Shown here: positions 8,957 to 17,793 of the stretch, piece by piece
Numbering within the stretch: position 1 is the first letter of the stretch
Layout: every line of letters starts with the position of its first letter
Source of the DNA: an uncultured Draconibacterium sp.
GTDB lineage: Bacteria > Bacteroidota > Bacteroidia > Bacteroidales > Prolixibacteraceae
NCBI RefSeq assembly: GCF_963677575.1
Contig: NZ_OY782038.1
Span: forward strand, 5,565,241-5,629,240
DNA length: 64,000 nucleotides
Direction: 5' to 3'
Position numbers and translations under genes: made by a program
Notes under the pieces: model-generated
Databases searched by the model: none
Seen by the model: only the letters and a program-made list of their open reading frames with translations
What the model was told of the DNA's origin: nothing

Positions 8957-9569
8957 GGGCTGTTTTTTTACTTTTCATGTACATTGAAATGCCCGGAATT
9001 ACAAAACAAATAGAGTTGGCTATTGCCCGAATCAAGTACTGGTCGGCCAGTTCTACCCGGGCACACCAAACTGCGGCAAGCCACATTATAACTCCACTAA
9101 TGGATAATAAATTGTAACGGTAAATTCCGCCGGTAACAAAAAGCGCAAAACCAATTAGAACCATCTGTAGCGGATGAATCAGTGCAAAATCAACTTCTTG
9201 TAACAGGCTTTTGGTTACGATCACATTCAGGTTATGCGCAATTATAATTCCAATCCAAACAAAACGCGTTGATATTGCTGTATAAGTATGAAGTTTTGGT
9301 TTGCGAAGGAACAGATAATAGATGGTAAATCCGATTAAAAATACAGCTGCTAATATGTTTAAGGTGTCGATAAGTTTGCGTGTTGTGTAAACTACAAGTT
9401 GGGTGGATTTGTAATAACTCAACAGGAATCCGATAGTAAATGATGCTCCCCACAAGATAAGAAGAATACCATCTTCGTATAACGAATGTTTTGAAGTTTT
9501 AATGGCGGTTTTGAGTGTTTTCAACATCTCGTTGTTACTCATCTCTTGGTTCGGCTTACTAAAATTCAT
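8949..9569 (-). CDS. Six-helix membrane protein of unknown function
   Basis: From the ATG at 9569 (MNFSKPNQEMSNNEMLKTLK) the protein has 206 residues: a soluble N-terminal amphipathic stretch, then about six transmembrane segments (GILLILWGASFTIGFLLSYY; LAAVFLIGFTIYYLFL; FVWIGIIIAHNL; LQMVLIGFALFVTGG; SGVIMWLAAVWCA; SICFVIPGISMYM). I recognise no named family. Its stop overlaps the start of a winged-helix regulator, a pairing common in Bacteroidota for stress- or lipid-linked membrane proteins, but no function can be assigned. The frame extends to 9629. The later start is chosen because a -7 element at 9615-9622 falls inside the extension. Confidence 0.8.
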   Translation of the reverse strand: MNFSKPNQEMSNNEMLKTLKTAIKTSKHSLYEDGILLILWGASFTIGFLLSYYKSTQLVVYTTRKLIDTLNILAAVFLIGFTIYYLFLRKPKLHTYTAISTRFVWIGIIIAHNLNVIVTKSLLQEVDFALIHPLQMVLIGFALFVTGGIYRYNLLSISGVIMWLAAVWCARVELADQYLIRAIANSICFVIPGISMYMKSKKTAHV

Positions 9570-9614
9570 TTTATTAGTTTTGTTTATAAAGTTAAACAAG
9601 TTTGCAATACAAAC

Positions 9615-9622
9615 CAAATATA
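9615..9622 (-). promoter_or_regulatory. Bacteroidota -7 element for the membrane protein/regulator operon
   Basis: The minus strand reads TATATTTG, an exact TAnnTTTG match, about 45 bp before the ATG at 9569. The -33 box is not evident. Confidence 0.4.
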
Positions 9623-9776
9623 ACAGCATAAAAAAATGTTACTCACGAAAATCTTACTGAATTTAGCCTGTTTTAGGGTGTGGAGATAATGATCATTGGA
9701 TTTAAACGCGAAGTATATTTCGGGTTAAGTTTTTCAGGATTCAGCTTAAAATAAAATAGAAACCAATGAATAGTTT

Positions 9777-9784
9777 TATCTTTG
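9777..9784 (+). promoter_or_regulatory. Bacteroidota -7 element for fumarase
   Basis: TATCTTTG matches TAnnTTTG and ends 28 bp before the fumarase ATG at 9813. No TTTG box is present at the ideal spacing upstream. Confidence 0.5.
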
Positions 9785-9812
9785 AAGGAAAATTAATTTA
9801 ACCGATTATAAG

Positions 9813-11417
9813 ATGGCAGATTTTAAATATCAAAAACCATTTCCAATTTTAAAAGACGATACCGAATATCGTTGCATTACAAAAGATTATGTGTCGACCA
9901 TTGAAGTTGATGGCCGCGAGATTTTAAAAGTAGATCCGAAAGGTTTGGAAGAACTGGCAAAAGAAGCATTTACCGATGTTTCATTTTACCTGCGTTCTGC
10001 TCACCTTGAAAAACTGGCAAAAATTCTTGAAGACCCGGAAGCAACTGATAACGACCGATTTGTTGCACATACCATGCTGATGAACCAGGCTGTTTCTGCT
10101 GAGGGCGAACTGCCAACCTGCCAAGACACTGGTACCGCGATTGTTATTGGTAAAAAAGGTGAAGATGTGTACACCGGCGCCAATGATGCCGAGGAATTGT
10201 CGAAAGGTATTTTTGCCACTTACGCGGACAGGAATCTACGTTATTCGCAGGTGGTTCCGTTCACTATGACAAAAGAGAAGAACACCGGAACTAACCTTCC
10301 TGCACAAATCGATCTTTACGCCGAGCAAGGAAATAAGTACGAATTTTTATTTGTAACAAAAGGTGGAGGTTCAGGTAACAAAACCTTCCTGTATCAGCAA
10401 ACCAAATCGTTGCTGACCGAGGAAAATCTCACCAAATTTGTTCAGGAAAAAATTATGGATTTGGGTACTTCTGCGTGCCCTCCGTATCACCTGGCACTGG
10501 TAATTGGCGGTACTTCTGCCGAAGCTACTCTTGCAACAGTTAAGAAAGCCTCAGCTGGTTATTTAGATCATTTGCCAACCGAAGGTAACGAAGGTGGTCA
10601 GGCATTCCGCGATTTGGAGTGGGAAGAAAAAGTAACTAAGATTTGTCAGGAAAGTGGAGTAGGAGCACAGTTTGGTGGAAAATATTTCGTACACGATGTG
10701 CGTGTTATCCGCTTGCCACGTCACGCTGCTTCGTGCCCGGTAGGTTTAGGTGTTAGCTGTAGCGCCGACCGTAATATAAAAGCAAAAATTACCAAAGAAG
10801 GTATTTTCGTTGAGCAACTGGAGAAAAATCCGGCTCGTTTCCTGCCTTCAAAAGCTCCGGCAATGAGCCCTGCAATCGATATCGATCTCGATCAGGGAAT
10901 GGACAAAGTGTTGGCAGAATTAACAAAATACCCAACAAAAACGCGTTTGAATTTGAGTGGTACTTTAATTGTAGCTCGCGACATTGCACATGCGCAGATT
11001 AAACAAATGCTCGACGAAGGCAAACCAATGCCGGAATACTTTAAAAACCATCCGGTGTATTATGCAGGTCCTGCAAAAACTCCTAAAGGAATGGCTTCTG
11101 GTAGTTTCGGGCCAACAACTGCAGGCCGTATGGATCCTTATGTTGACGAGTTCCAAAGTAAGGGCGGATCTATGATCATGCTGGCAAAAGGAAACCGTTC
11201 GCAAGCAGTTACCGATGCCTGTAAAAAACATGGTGGATTCTACCTCGGTTCAATTGGCGGACCGGCTGCTATTTTGGCCAAAAACAGCATCAAATCTGTT
11301 GAGGTGGTCGATTTTGAAGATCTTGGAATGGAAGCGGTTCGTAAGATCAAAGTGGAGAATTTCCCTGCGTTCATTATTGTTGATGATAAGGGAAACGATT
11401 TCTTTAAAGAATTATAA
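9813..11417 (+). CDS. fumA: Class I (iron-sulfur) fumarate hydratase
   Basis: The 534-residue protein matches the length of single-chain class I fumarases and interconverts fumarate and malate in the cytoplasm. Three 4Fe-4S ligand cysteines can be placed: Cys103 in LPTCQDTGTA, Cys222 in TSACPPYHLAL and Cys316 in GVSCSADR. Other family blocks are VTKGGGSGNKT, LVIGGTSAEATL, VIRLPRHAASC and the C-terminal-domain motif SFGPTTAGRMDPYVDEFQ. There is no signal peptide. It forms a single-gene unit with a -7 element upstream and a hairpin terminator right after the stop, so it looks independent of both neighbours. Confidence 0.97.
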   Translation: MADFKYQKPFPILKDDTEYRCITKDYVSTIEVDGREILKVDPKGLEELAKEAFTDVSFYLRSAHLEKLAKILEDPEATDNDRFVAHTMLMNQAVSAEGELPTCQDTGTAIVIGKKGEDVYTGANDAEELSKGIFATYADRNLRYSQVVPFTMTKEKNTGTNLPAQIDLYAEQGNKYEFLFVTKGGGSGNKTFLYQQTKSLLTEENLTKFVQEKIMDLGTSACPPYHLALVIGGTSAEATLATVKKASAGYLDHLPTEGNEGGQAFRDLEWEEKVTKICQESGVGAQFGGKYFVHDVRVIRLPRHAASCPVGLGVSCSADRNIKAKITKEGIFVEQLEKNPARFLPSKAPAMSPAIDIDLDQGMDKVLAELTKYPTKTRLNLSGTLIVARDIAHAQIKQMLDEGKPMPEYFKNHPVYYAGPAKTPKGMASGSFGPTTAGRMDPYVDEFQSKGGSMIMLAKGNRSQAVTDACKKHGGFYLGSIGGPAAILAKNSIKSVEVVDFEDLGMEAVRKIKVENFPAFIIVDDKGNDFFKEL

Positions 11418-11441
11418 GAAAAATTCGACAATAACTATAAG

Positions 11442-11473
11442 AAAACCTTCGGAGTTTATCCGGAGGTTTTTTT
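11442..11473 (+). terminator. Rho-independent terminator of fumarase
   Basis: AACCTTCGG and CCGGAGGTT pair around a 7-base loop, with one G-U pair, and are followed by a T run. It begins 25 bp after the fumarase stop. Confidence 0.85.
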
Positions 11474-11946
11474 ATGCCCCGGATTGGGTTTTTTAAAAGA
11501 AAACGGAAAGCAGTCAGCATCCACTCTCCGTTATCACTTATAAATCTATGCGAAAGATTTTGCCTTAAATATAATTGTTTGTTTTAGTTATTTAAAAAAT
11601 GACTGATTTCAATTAAGCTGTTTTTGAGCATGTTGTAAAAGAGTGTTTAGTACTTTTTAGAAAGTTGGTTAAGGACGAATGCTTGTATAAGTTTTAGAAT
11701 ATCAGCATAAAAACTACAAAATGTCTATACTTTTTTGTTGATGTAACCATTGTTTTATTAATCCCAATGACTGAAATGAGACAAAAAAATCGAACACTTT
11801 TGTATTAGTTGTTAATAATTAATTGATTTTGCCGAATGTGATGAAAACTTTAGTTTTGGGATACTTAAAAAAATAAGAATGAAGTCAGTCTCGGATTTTT
11901 GAGACTAGTTCCGTATGATTCTTCATAAATAAACAATTATAAACAA
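11474..11946 (+). other. Intergenic region with promoter and leader hairpin
   Basis: No convincing gene lies here. The AT-rich stretch 11500-11820 shows nothing I can name. Its right end holds the promoter at 11828-11858 and, in the predicted leader, a short inverted repeat AGTCTC (11887-11892)/GAGACT (11901-11906). The hairpin has no T tail, so it is not a terminator and may only be a leader structure. Confidence 0.6.
11828..11858 (+). promoter_or_regulatory. Bacteroidota promoter for the dehydrogenase-GH106 operon
   Basis: TTTG (11828-11831), a 19-bp spacer and TAGTTTTG (11851-11858) give an exact match to the Bacteroidota consensus in both boxes and spacing. It predicts a leader of about 80 bases before the ATG at 11947. 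Confidence 0.75.
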
Positions 11947-12831
11947 ATGAAAAAAGATATTACAATTGGCTGGATCGGTACCGGAGTGATGGGGATTTCC
12001 ATGCTGGGTCACCTAAATAATGCAGGTTATTCGTGTACCACCTACACACGAACAAAAAGTAAAGCAGAATCGTTGCTGGCAAACGGCGTAAAATGGGCCG
12101 ATAGTCCGGCTGAGGTTGCTGCAGTTTCCGATGTAATTTTTACGATTGTAGGTTTTCCGAAAGATGTTCGCGAAGTGTACTTTGGCGAAAATGGAATTCT
12201 GGCAAAAGCAAAGCCGGGCGCCGTTTTGGTTGATATGACGACTACAGAGCCAAGTTTGGCCGTTGAAATTTATGAGGCTGCCAAAGCTAAAAATATTCAG
12301 TCGGTTGATGCTCCGGTTTCCGGAGGTGATGTTGGTGCACAAAAAGGTACACTTTCAATAATGGCCGGTGGCGACAAAGAAGCTTTCGATAAGGTTTATC
12401 CGCTGTTTGAAATTATGGGAAAACAGATCGTTTATCAGGGCAAAGCCGGATCGGGTCAGCATACAAAAATGTGTAATCAGATTACTATTGCCGGAACAAT
12501 GATCGGTGTCTGCGAAGCCTTATTGTACGGCCATAAAGCCGGTCTCGATCTGCCAACTATGCTTTCATCAATTAGTGGTGGTGCCGCCGGTTGCTGGACA
12601 CTCGATAATCTGGCGCCCCGTATTGTAAATCGTAATTTCGATCCGGGATTTTTTGTGGAACATTTTATAAAAGATATGGGAATTGCCTTAAAAGAAGCTG
12701 AAGCGATGGGCTTATCGTTGCCCGGATTAGCGCTGGTGAAACAACTTTACCTGGCTGTTCAGGCGCAGGGCCATGGAAAATTGGGAACACATGCATTAGC
12801 GCTGGCTTTGGAAAAATTATCGGGTTTATAG
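11947..12831 (+). CDS. NAD(P)-dependent beta-hydroxyacid dehydrogenase
   Basis: The 294-residue protein has the 3-hydroxyisobutyrate dehydrogenase/tartronate-semialdehyde reductase architecture. The dinucleotide motif GWIGTGVMG is at residues 8-16, the substrate-binding signature DAPVSGGDVGAQKGTL at 121-136, and the catalytic Lys174 in GSGQHTKMCNQ. The all-alpha C-terminal domain ends KLGTHALALALEKL. It oxidises or reduces a beta-hydroxyacid in the cytoplasm; motifs alone do not separate hydroxyisobutyrate from tartronate semialdehyde. A GH106-like glycosidase follows after 45 bp on the same strand behind a strong promoter, suggesting a role in sugar-acid metabolism. Confidence 0.9.
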   Translation: MKKDITIGWIGTGVMGISMLGHLNNAGYSCTTYTRTKSKAESLLANGVKWADSPAEVAAVSDVIFTIVGFPKDVREVYFGENGILAKAKPGAVLVDMTTTEPSLAVEIYEAAKAKNIQSVDAPVSGGDVGAQKGTLSIMAGGDKEAFDKVYPLFEIMGKQIVYQGKAGSGQHTKMCNQITIAGTMIGVCEALLYGHKAGLDLPTMLSSISGGAAGCWTLDNLAPRIVNRNFDPGFFVEHFIKDMGIALKEAEAMGLSLPGLALVKQLYLAVQAQGHGKLGTHALALALEKLSGL

Positions 12832-12876
12832 TCGGGAATCTAACCGTTAACTCGTCATTTGAAAAAATCATCAGCT

Positions 12877-15828
12877 ATGAATAGAATATTGTTTTTGGTT
12901 CTTATTGTTTCCGTGTTCTGGCAATCGTGTACACAAAAGGATAAAACCGAAACGTCTGGAGAAGACCAGATCAGTTACAGTGAAATAAGAGCTAATTTCG
13001 AGAATCCTGCACGCGAATATGGTGTTAACTGCTGGTGGTGGTGGTTAAATGGCAATGTAAATAAAGCTGCCATTACCAAAGATATGGAGGCCATGAAATC
13101 CAAAAACTTTCAAGGAGCCATGATCTTTGATGCCGGTGGTTATAACCAGCGCGGAAATAAAGACATTCCGAAAGGACCGTTGTACGGATCGGACGAGTGG
13201 AACGAGCTTTTTGTGTTTGCGCTTGACGAAGCCAAACGGTTGGGTTTAACAATGGGCTTTAATATTCAAAGTGGCTGGAATCTTGGTGGCCCGCGTGTAA
13301 CGCCCCAGTATGCAGCCAAACAATTGACTTTTTCCGAAGCTAAAGTTGAAGGAGAGAAGACTGTTTCGCTGAAATTGGAACAGCCTTTTACCAGAGATGA
13401 CTTTTATAAAGACATTACAATTCTTGCTTTTCCGCTAAAAGAAACCGCGAAAACAGATGAGGTGATCACCGATCTTGATTACAAACTTGGGTTTCATGAA
13501 TTGGGTGGTTCTGCTCCCGATTGTCGTTTCCTGCTTTTTAATGATCCGGATAAGGAAAAGGTAGAAGGTGAGAAAAATTATACGATAAATAAGGAGGAGA
13601 TTGTTCAGCTTGATGCGTTTGTGTCGGAGGATGGTACACTGAACTGGGATGCACCTCCCGGAAACTGGAATATTATGCGCGTTGGTTACACTTGTACTGA
13701 TGCTAAAGTTTCAACATCGAGTGGTGATTGGCAGGGCCGTGTGCTGGATTACATGAGTGAAGAGGCGTTTGATTTTTACTGGAACGATGTGGTTGAGCCT
13801 ATTTTTGAAGCTGCCGGCGATCATGTTGGAACAACTTTGAAATATATGGAAACCGACAGCTGGGAGTGCGGTGGTATGAACTGGACCGATAAGTTTGCGC
13901 AGGAATTTACCGATTACCGCGGTTACGATGTTATCAATTATTTGCCTGTTGTTGCCGGTTACATTGTTGATGATGTAAAAACCACAAATGCCTTCTTGGC
14001 CGACTTCAGAAAAACACTTGCCGACCTGGTTGCCGAGAAACATTACAAACGTTTCCAGGAATACGCACACCAATATAATATGGGCATTCAGCCCGAATCT
14101 GCAGGTCCGCACGCCGGGCCAATGGACGGTATAAAAAACTATGGTTACAACGATATTGTAATGAGTGAGTTTTGGGCACCATCGCCACATCGTCCGCGCG
14201 ACGAAAACCGTTTTTTCCTGAAACAGGCTTCTTCGGCAGCGCATATTTACGGCATAAAAATCGTTGGGGCGGAGAGTTTTACCACCATTGGGCCGCATTG
14301 GAACGACGAATTGTGGCACGACCAGAAATCATCCTTCGATCATGAAATCTGCGCGGGGCTGAACCGTATGTATTTTCATACTTTCACGTGCTCGCCGCCC
14401 GAAATGGGATTGCCGGGGCAGGAGTATTTTGCCGGTACACACGTAAATCCGCAGGTTACCTGGTGGAATCAATCGGGGGCGTTTATCGATTATATGCAAT
14501 GCGTGCAGGCCGTTGTGCAGGAAGGCAAATTTGTTGCCGATGCACTGTATTATTATGGCGATCATGTGCCAAATGTATTTCCGTATAAACATTCCGATCC
14601 GGCGGGAGTAATGCCGGGTTTCGATTACGATGTAACCGATGAAACGATATTCTTGCAGTTAAAAGTGAATGACGGAAAAGTTGTTGTTCCCGGTGGAATT
14701 GAATACAGTGTTTTGGTTTTGCCCGATCATAAGGTTTTGTCGCTGGCGGTGCTCGAAAAATTGGAGGAATTGGTAAATCAGGGAGCAACAGTTATTGGAA
14801 ACAAGCCTGAACGACCTATTAGTCTGGTTGGAGGTAAAGCAGCAAACGAAAAATTCCAATCGTTAGCGAATAAATTATGGGGAAATGATACTTCGGCTGA
14901 AGGCACAACTAAATATGGTGATGGTAAGGTTGTTTGGGGAGTAACAGCACGCGAGTACCTGTTGTCACAAAGTGTTGCGCCTGATTTTTCAGTGAAAGGC
15001 AATAATAGTAAAACAGACTTCGATTACATTCATTATACCGTTGGAAAAACACAAGTATATTTCGTATCGAACCAAACTGCGGCGAAGCAAAAAATAACAG
15101 CAGAATTTCGGGAGAGTGGAACGCAACCGGAACTTTGGGATGCCAACACCGGCGATATTCGAGATGCATTGGCTTTTAGACAGGCCGATGGCAAAACAGA
15201 AGTGCCTTTAACGCTGGAACCTTACGGATCGGTTATGGTCGTTTTTAACGCGTCAATTCCTACAGACCGTCAAGGGGTAGAAACACGCAACTATCCCGAA
15301 TATAAAACAGTTAAAACCGTTGATAGTGAGTGGGAATTGTTTTTTGAGCCGGAGTGGGGTGGTCCCGGAAAAGTTGTTTTCCCGGAACTGGCCGATTGGT
15401 CAAAATCTGAAGATCAGGGGATAAAATATTATTCAGGCAAAGTGGTCTATACAAAAACATTTAACCTGGATTTTGCTCCGGAAAAGGGCCGCGATTATTT
15501 CCTACAGCTGGAAACGGTGAAAGATGTCGGCATTGCAGAGGTAACTGTAAACGGAAAATACAAGGGAATTACCTGGACAAAACCTTTTCGCTTAAATATT
15601 AGCGATGTGTTGCAACAAGGCGAAAATACGCTTGAGATTACAGTCGTAAATTCGTGGTTTAACCGTGTAGCCGGTGATGAGATTCTGGATGATCAGAAAA
15701 AGTATACATCAACCAACATTGTTATTTCCAACGACTTTCTGGGAAGAAAACGACCGGAGATCAATCTGGAGCCTTCCGGATTATTAGGGCCGGTTACCAT
15801 CCGCGAAAGTGTTTTGGAGAACGACTAG
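12877..15828 (+). CDS. GH106-like alpha-L-rhamnosidase, lipoprotein
   Basis: From the ATG at 12877 (only a TTG lies upstream) the protein has 983 residues. It has a lipoprotein-type signal with Cys at about residue 18 (VFWQSC) and opens with the characteristic NCWWWWLNGNV block of the GH106 group, where an aromatic cluster precedes a TIM barrel. Barrel landmarks include GFNIQSGWNLGGP, KYMETDSWECGG, IQPESAGPHAGPM and KIVGAESFTT, which carry candidate catalytic acids. A galactose-binding-like sandwich (GIAEVTVNGKYKG, ENTLEITVVNSWFNRV) ends in EPSGLLGPVTI, also typical. GH106 enzymes remove alpha-L-rhamnose by inversion. Specificity here is inferred from family only. Confidence 0.82.
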   Translation: MNRILFLVLIVSVFWQSCTQKDKTETSGEDQISYSEIRANFENPAREYGVNCWWWWLNGNVNKAAITKDMEAMKSKNFQGAMIFDAGGYNQRGNKDIPKGPLYGSDEWNELFVFALDEAKRLGLTMGFNIQSGWNLGGPRVTPQYAAKQLTFSEAKVEGEKTVSLKLEQPFTRDDFYKDITILAFPLKETAKTDEVITDLDYKLGFHELGGSAPDCRFLLFNDPDKEKVEGEKNYTINKEEIVQLDAFVSEDGTLNWDAPPGNWNIMRVGYTCTDAKVSTSSGDWQGRVLDYMSEEAFDFYWNDVVEPIFEAAGDHVGTTLKYMETDSWECGGMNWTDKFAQEFTDYRGYDVINYLPVVAGYIVDDVKTTNAFLADFRKTLADLVAEKHYKRFQEYAHQYNMGIQPESAGPHAGPMDGIKNYGYNDIVMSEFWAPSPHRPRDENRFFLKQASSAAHIYGIKIVGAESFTTIGPHWNDELWHDQKSSFDHEICAGLNRMYFHTFTCSPPEMGLPGQEYFAGTHVNPQVTWWNQSGAFIDYMQCVQAVVQEGKFVADALYYYGDHVPNVFPYKHSDPAGVMPGFDYDVTDETIFLQLKVNDGKVVVPGGIEYSVLVLPDHKVLSLAVLEKLEELVNQGATVIGNKPERPISLVGGKAANEKFQSLANKLWGNDTSAEGTTKYGDGKVVWGVTAREYLLSQSVAPDFSVKGNNSKTDFDYIHYTVGKTQVYFVSNQTAAKQKITAEFRESGTQPELWDANTGDIRDALAFRQADGKTEVPLTLEPYGSVMVVFNASIPTDRQGVETRNYPEYKTVKTVDSEWELFFEPEWGGPGKVVFPELADWSKSEDQGIKYYSGKVVYTKTFNLDFAPEKGRDYFLQLETVKDVGIAEVTVNGKYKGITWTKPFRLNISDVLQQGENTLEITVVNSWFNRVAGDEILDDQKKYTSTNIVISNDFLGRKRPEINLEPSGLLGPVTIRESVLEND

Positions 15829-16102
15829 TAAATTTCGTTCTTAGCAGGTCTTCAGAGGGTACTCGTTAGAAAAATAGAAATCTGTTTTTTAATGGATGGT
15901 GATTGGGACGACTTTTCAGCTGTTGCCAATTCCAATATTTTCATCAAATGAAGAAAAATTTTATCCCTTTGAAACTAATATTCATCGCAACAAATTGGTT
16001 TTGGCGTCGATTTCTGTTAATATTATGTCTTGACAATCAGCCGTGGAGTAAAGGTCGTTGCCTGAATTCCGCCTTTTTGCGAAAAACCAAAATTAGAACC
16101 AT

Positions 16103-17461
16103 ATGAAGAAACTTGTCTTTTTAACCTTTGCGTTGGCAATCAGTTCTGTTTTGTTGGCTCAGGATTGGCCACAATTTATGGGGCCAAATCGAAACAGTAT
16201 TACACAACAGGATAATTTGTTAAAAACCTGGCCGGAAAGTGGTCCAGAAGTAATTTGGAAGGTTAATGTGGGCATCGGTTATGGCGGCCCTGCTATTAAA
16301 GACGGCAAAGTTTATTTGCTCGATCGCGACGATAAAACAGGTGACATCATGCGTTGTTTCGACCTGAGTACAGGTGATGAATTATGGAAATTTGAATATG
16401 AATCAGCCGGAGAGGTGATGTTCCCCGGATCGCGCAGTGTGCCGATCGTTGATGATAAACATGTGTATTCTTGCGGTCCATACGGGCATACGTATTGTAT
16501 TGATTTGGAAACGCATCAGCCGGTTTGGAATGTAAATGTGTGGACCGATTTCGGAGGTGAAATTCCTGAAGGCGGAAATCATGGATCTGGCGGAAGTGGT
16601 GGTTTCCCAACATGGGCAATTTCGCAGTGTCCTTTAATTTATGACGACCTGCTAATTCTGGCTTCTCAGGCACCTGATGCCGGAGTTGTGGCTTACGACA
16701 AAAATTCAGGAGAATTGAAATGGAAAACAGCATCACTCGGGTTAACAGGTTATGTAAGCCCGATTATTGTTAAAATTGATGGAAACGATCATTTGGTAAT
16801 GGTAACTGCATCGGGTGGTGGCCGTGGCGGACAACCGGTTGAGCCGGGAAATGTAGTTGGTATGGAGCCATTAACCGGAAAAATTCTTTGGAAATTTGAT
16901 AATTGGGTATGCCGTATTCCGGTACCGAGCGCTGTTGATGCAGGTGATAATAGACTGCTGATTACAGGTGGTTATGAGCTTGGGGCACTAATGATACAAG
17001 TTGAAAAACAAGCCGATGGAAGTTACGGAACAACTGAGCTTTTCCGTACTGAAGAGTTTGGCGATCAGACCAAAACACCACTGTTCTACGAAGGGTATTT
17101 TTATGCGGAGTTTGGCACAAACAGTACACGCGACGGATTAACCTGTATGAATATGGATGGTGAAATTATGTGGAAAACCAAACGTGATCCTGATTTTAAC
17201 AAAGGAAGTATGATCGTTGCCAATGATTTGATTCTTGCTACTGATGGAACAAATACTTTGTACTTGATTGAACCAAGTCCGGAAGAATTTAAACCGATTG
17301 CAAGTGTCGAAATATTGGGAAGTAATCCTGATGCCGACGAGAACTCAATGTCTACCAGATTTGGCGGGGCAACACAAAACTGGGCACCTATAGCATTGGC
17401 CGATGGGAAATTGCTTATACGTGATCAGAATCAGATGCTTTGCGTTAAGGTAGTTGAATAA
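16103..17461 (+). CDS. Exported PQQ-type beta-propeller protein
   Basis: The 452-residue protein has a Sec signal (residues 1-19, ending VLLAQ) followed by DWPQFMGPNRNS, the opening seen in exported outer-membrane-assembly-like propellers. Repeats of the PQQ-like type recur through the chain: VIWKVNVGIG, LSTGDELWKFEYE, KNSGELKWKTASLG, PLTGKILWKFDN and DGEIMWKTKRD. They predict a seven- or eight-bladed propeller. There is no evidence for a quinone cofactor or catalytic domain, so a binding or scaffold role is more likely than a dehydrogenase. It lies 274 bp after the GH106-like gene and ends in a strong hairpin at 17492-17553. Confidence 0.88.
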   Translation: MKKLVFLTFALAISSVLLAQDWPQFMGPNRNSITQQDNLLKTWPESGPEVIWKVNVGIGYGGPAIKDGKVYLLDRDDKTGDIMRCFDLSTGDELWKFEYESAGEVMFPGSRSVPIVDDKHVYSCGPYGHTYCIDLETHQPVWNVNVWTDFGGEIPEGGNHGSGGSGGFPTWAISQCPLIYDDLLILASQAPDAGVVAYDKNSGELKWKTASLGLTGYVSPIIVKIDGNDHLVMVTASGGGRGGQPVEPGNVVGMEPLTGKILWKFDNWVCRIPVPSAVDAGDNRLLITGGYELGALMIQVEKQADGSYGTTELFRTEEFGDQTKTPLFYEGYFYAEFGTNSTRDGLTCMNMDGEIMWKTKRDPDFNKGSMIVANDLILATDGTNTLYLIEPSPEEFKPIASVEILGSNPDADENSMSTRFGGATQNWAPIALADGKLLIRDQNQMLCVKVVE

Positions 17462-17491
17462 TATTGGTTTGTTTAGCGGATCATTTTTCAG

Positions 17492-17553
17492 GAATCCGGG
17501 ACGAGACAGAAATGCAGTAAGTTAATACTGTGAGTGTCTTTCGTCCCGGATTC
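17492..17553 (+). terminator. Long hairpin after the propeller gene, probable terminator
   Basis: GAATCCGGGACGA (17492-17504) pairs perfectly with TCGTCCCGGATTC (17541-17553), and GACA/TGTC extends the stem past a two-base bulge. The 3' side is followed only by TTGTTTA, so termination may be less efficient than at a canonical site. Confidence 0.65.
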
Positions 17554-17674
17554 TTGTTTAAAAGAATTGGACTGTCAGGCTGAAAAGCATCTCATTTTAT
17601 TAAATCAGTAATAATGGTAGGAGTATCTGTAATCCGGATACAACTCTTGTGTAAATTATTTGAACCTTTGCACG

Positions 17675-17691
17675 GTCTTAATCATTAAGAC
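17675..17691. promoter_or_regulatory. Palindromic operator candidate upstream of the efflux pump
   Basis: GTCTTAATCATTAAGAC is a perfect 8+1+8 inverted repeat. It sits 9 bp before the first possible ATG (17701) and about 100 bp before the preferred start (17794) of a drug-efflux gene. This is a typical shape and location for a dimeric repressor site of the MarR or TetR type. No regulator gene is adjacent. Confidence 0.5.
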
Positions 17692-17793
17692 TTTAGTGTT
17701 ATGATGAAACGAGCATATAAAAAGCTTTTTTATACACAGGAGTATGATTATGCGAGTTCCATGAGTTACCAAAAAAACAGCAATTATAAACGA

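Noticed and set aside
13711..14319. 202-codon reading frame opposite the GH106-like gene
   Set aside because: It lies wholly inside a well-supported gene on the other strand and its translation shows no protein-like motif.
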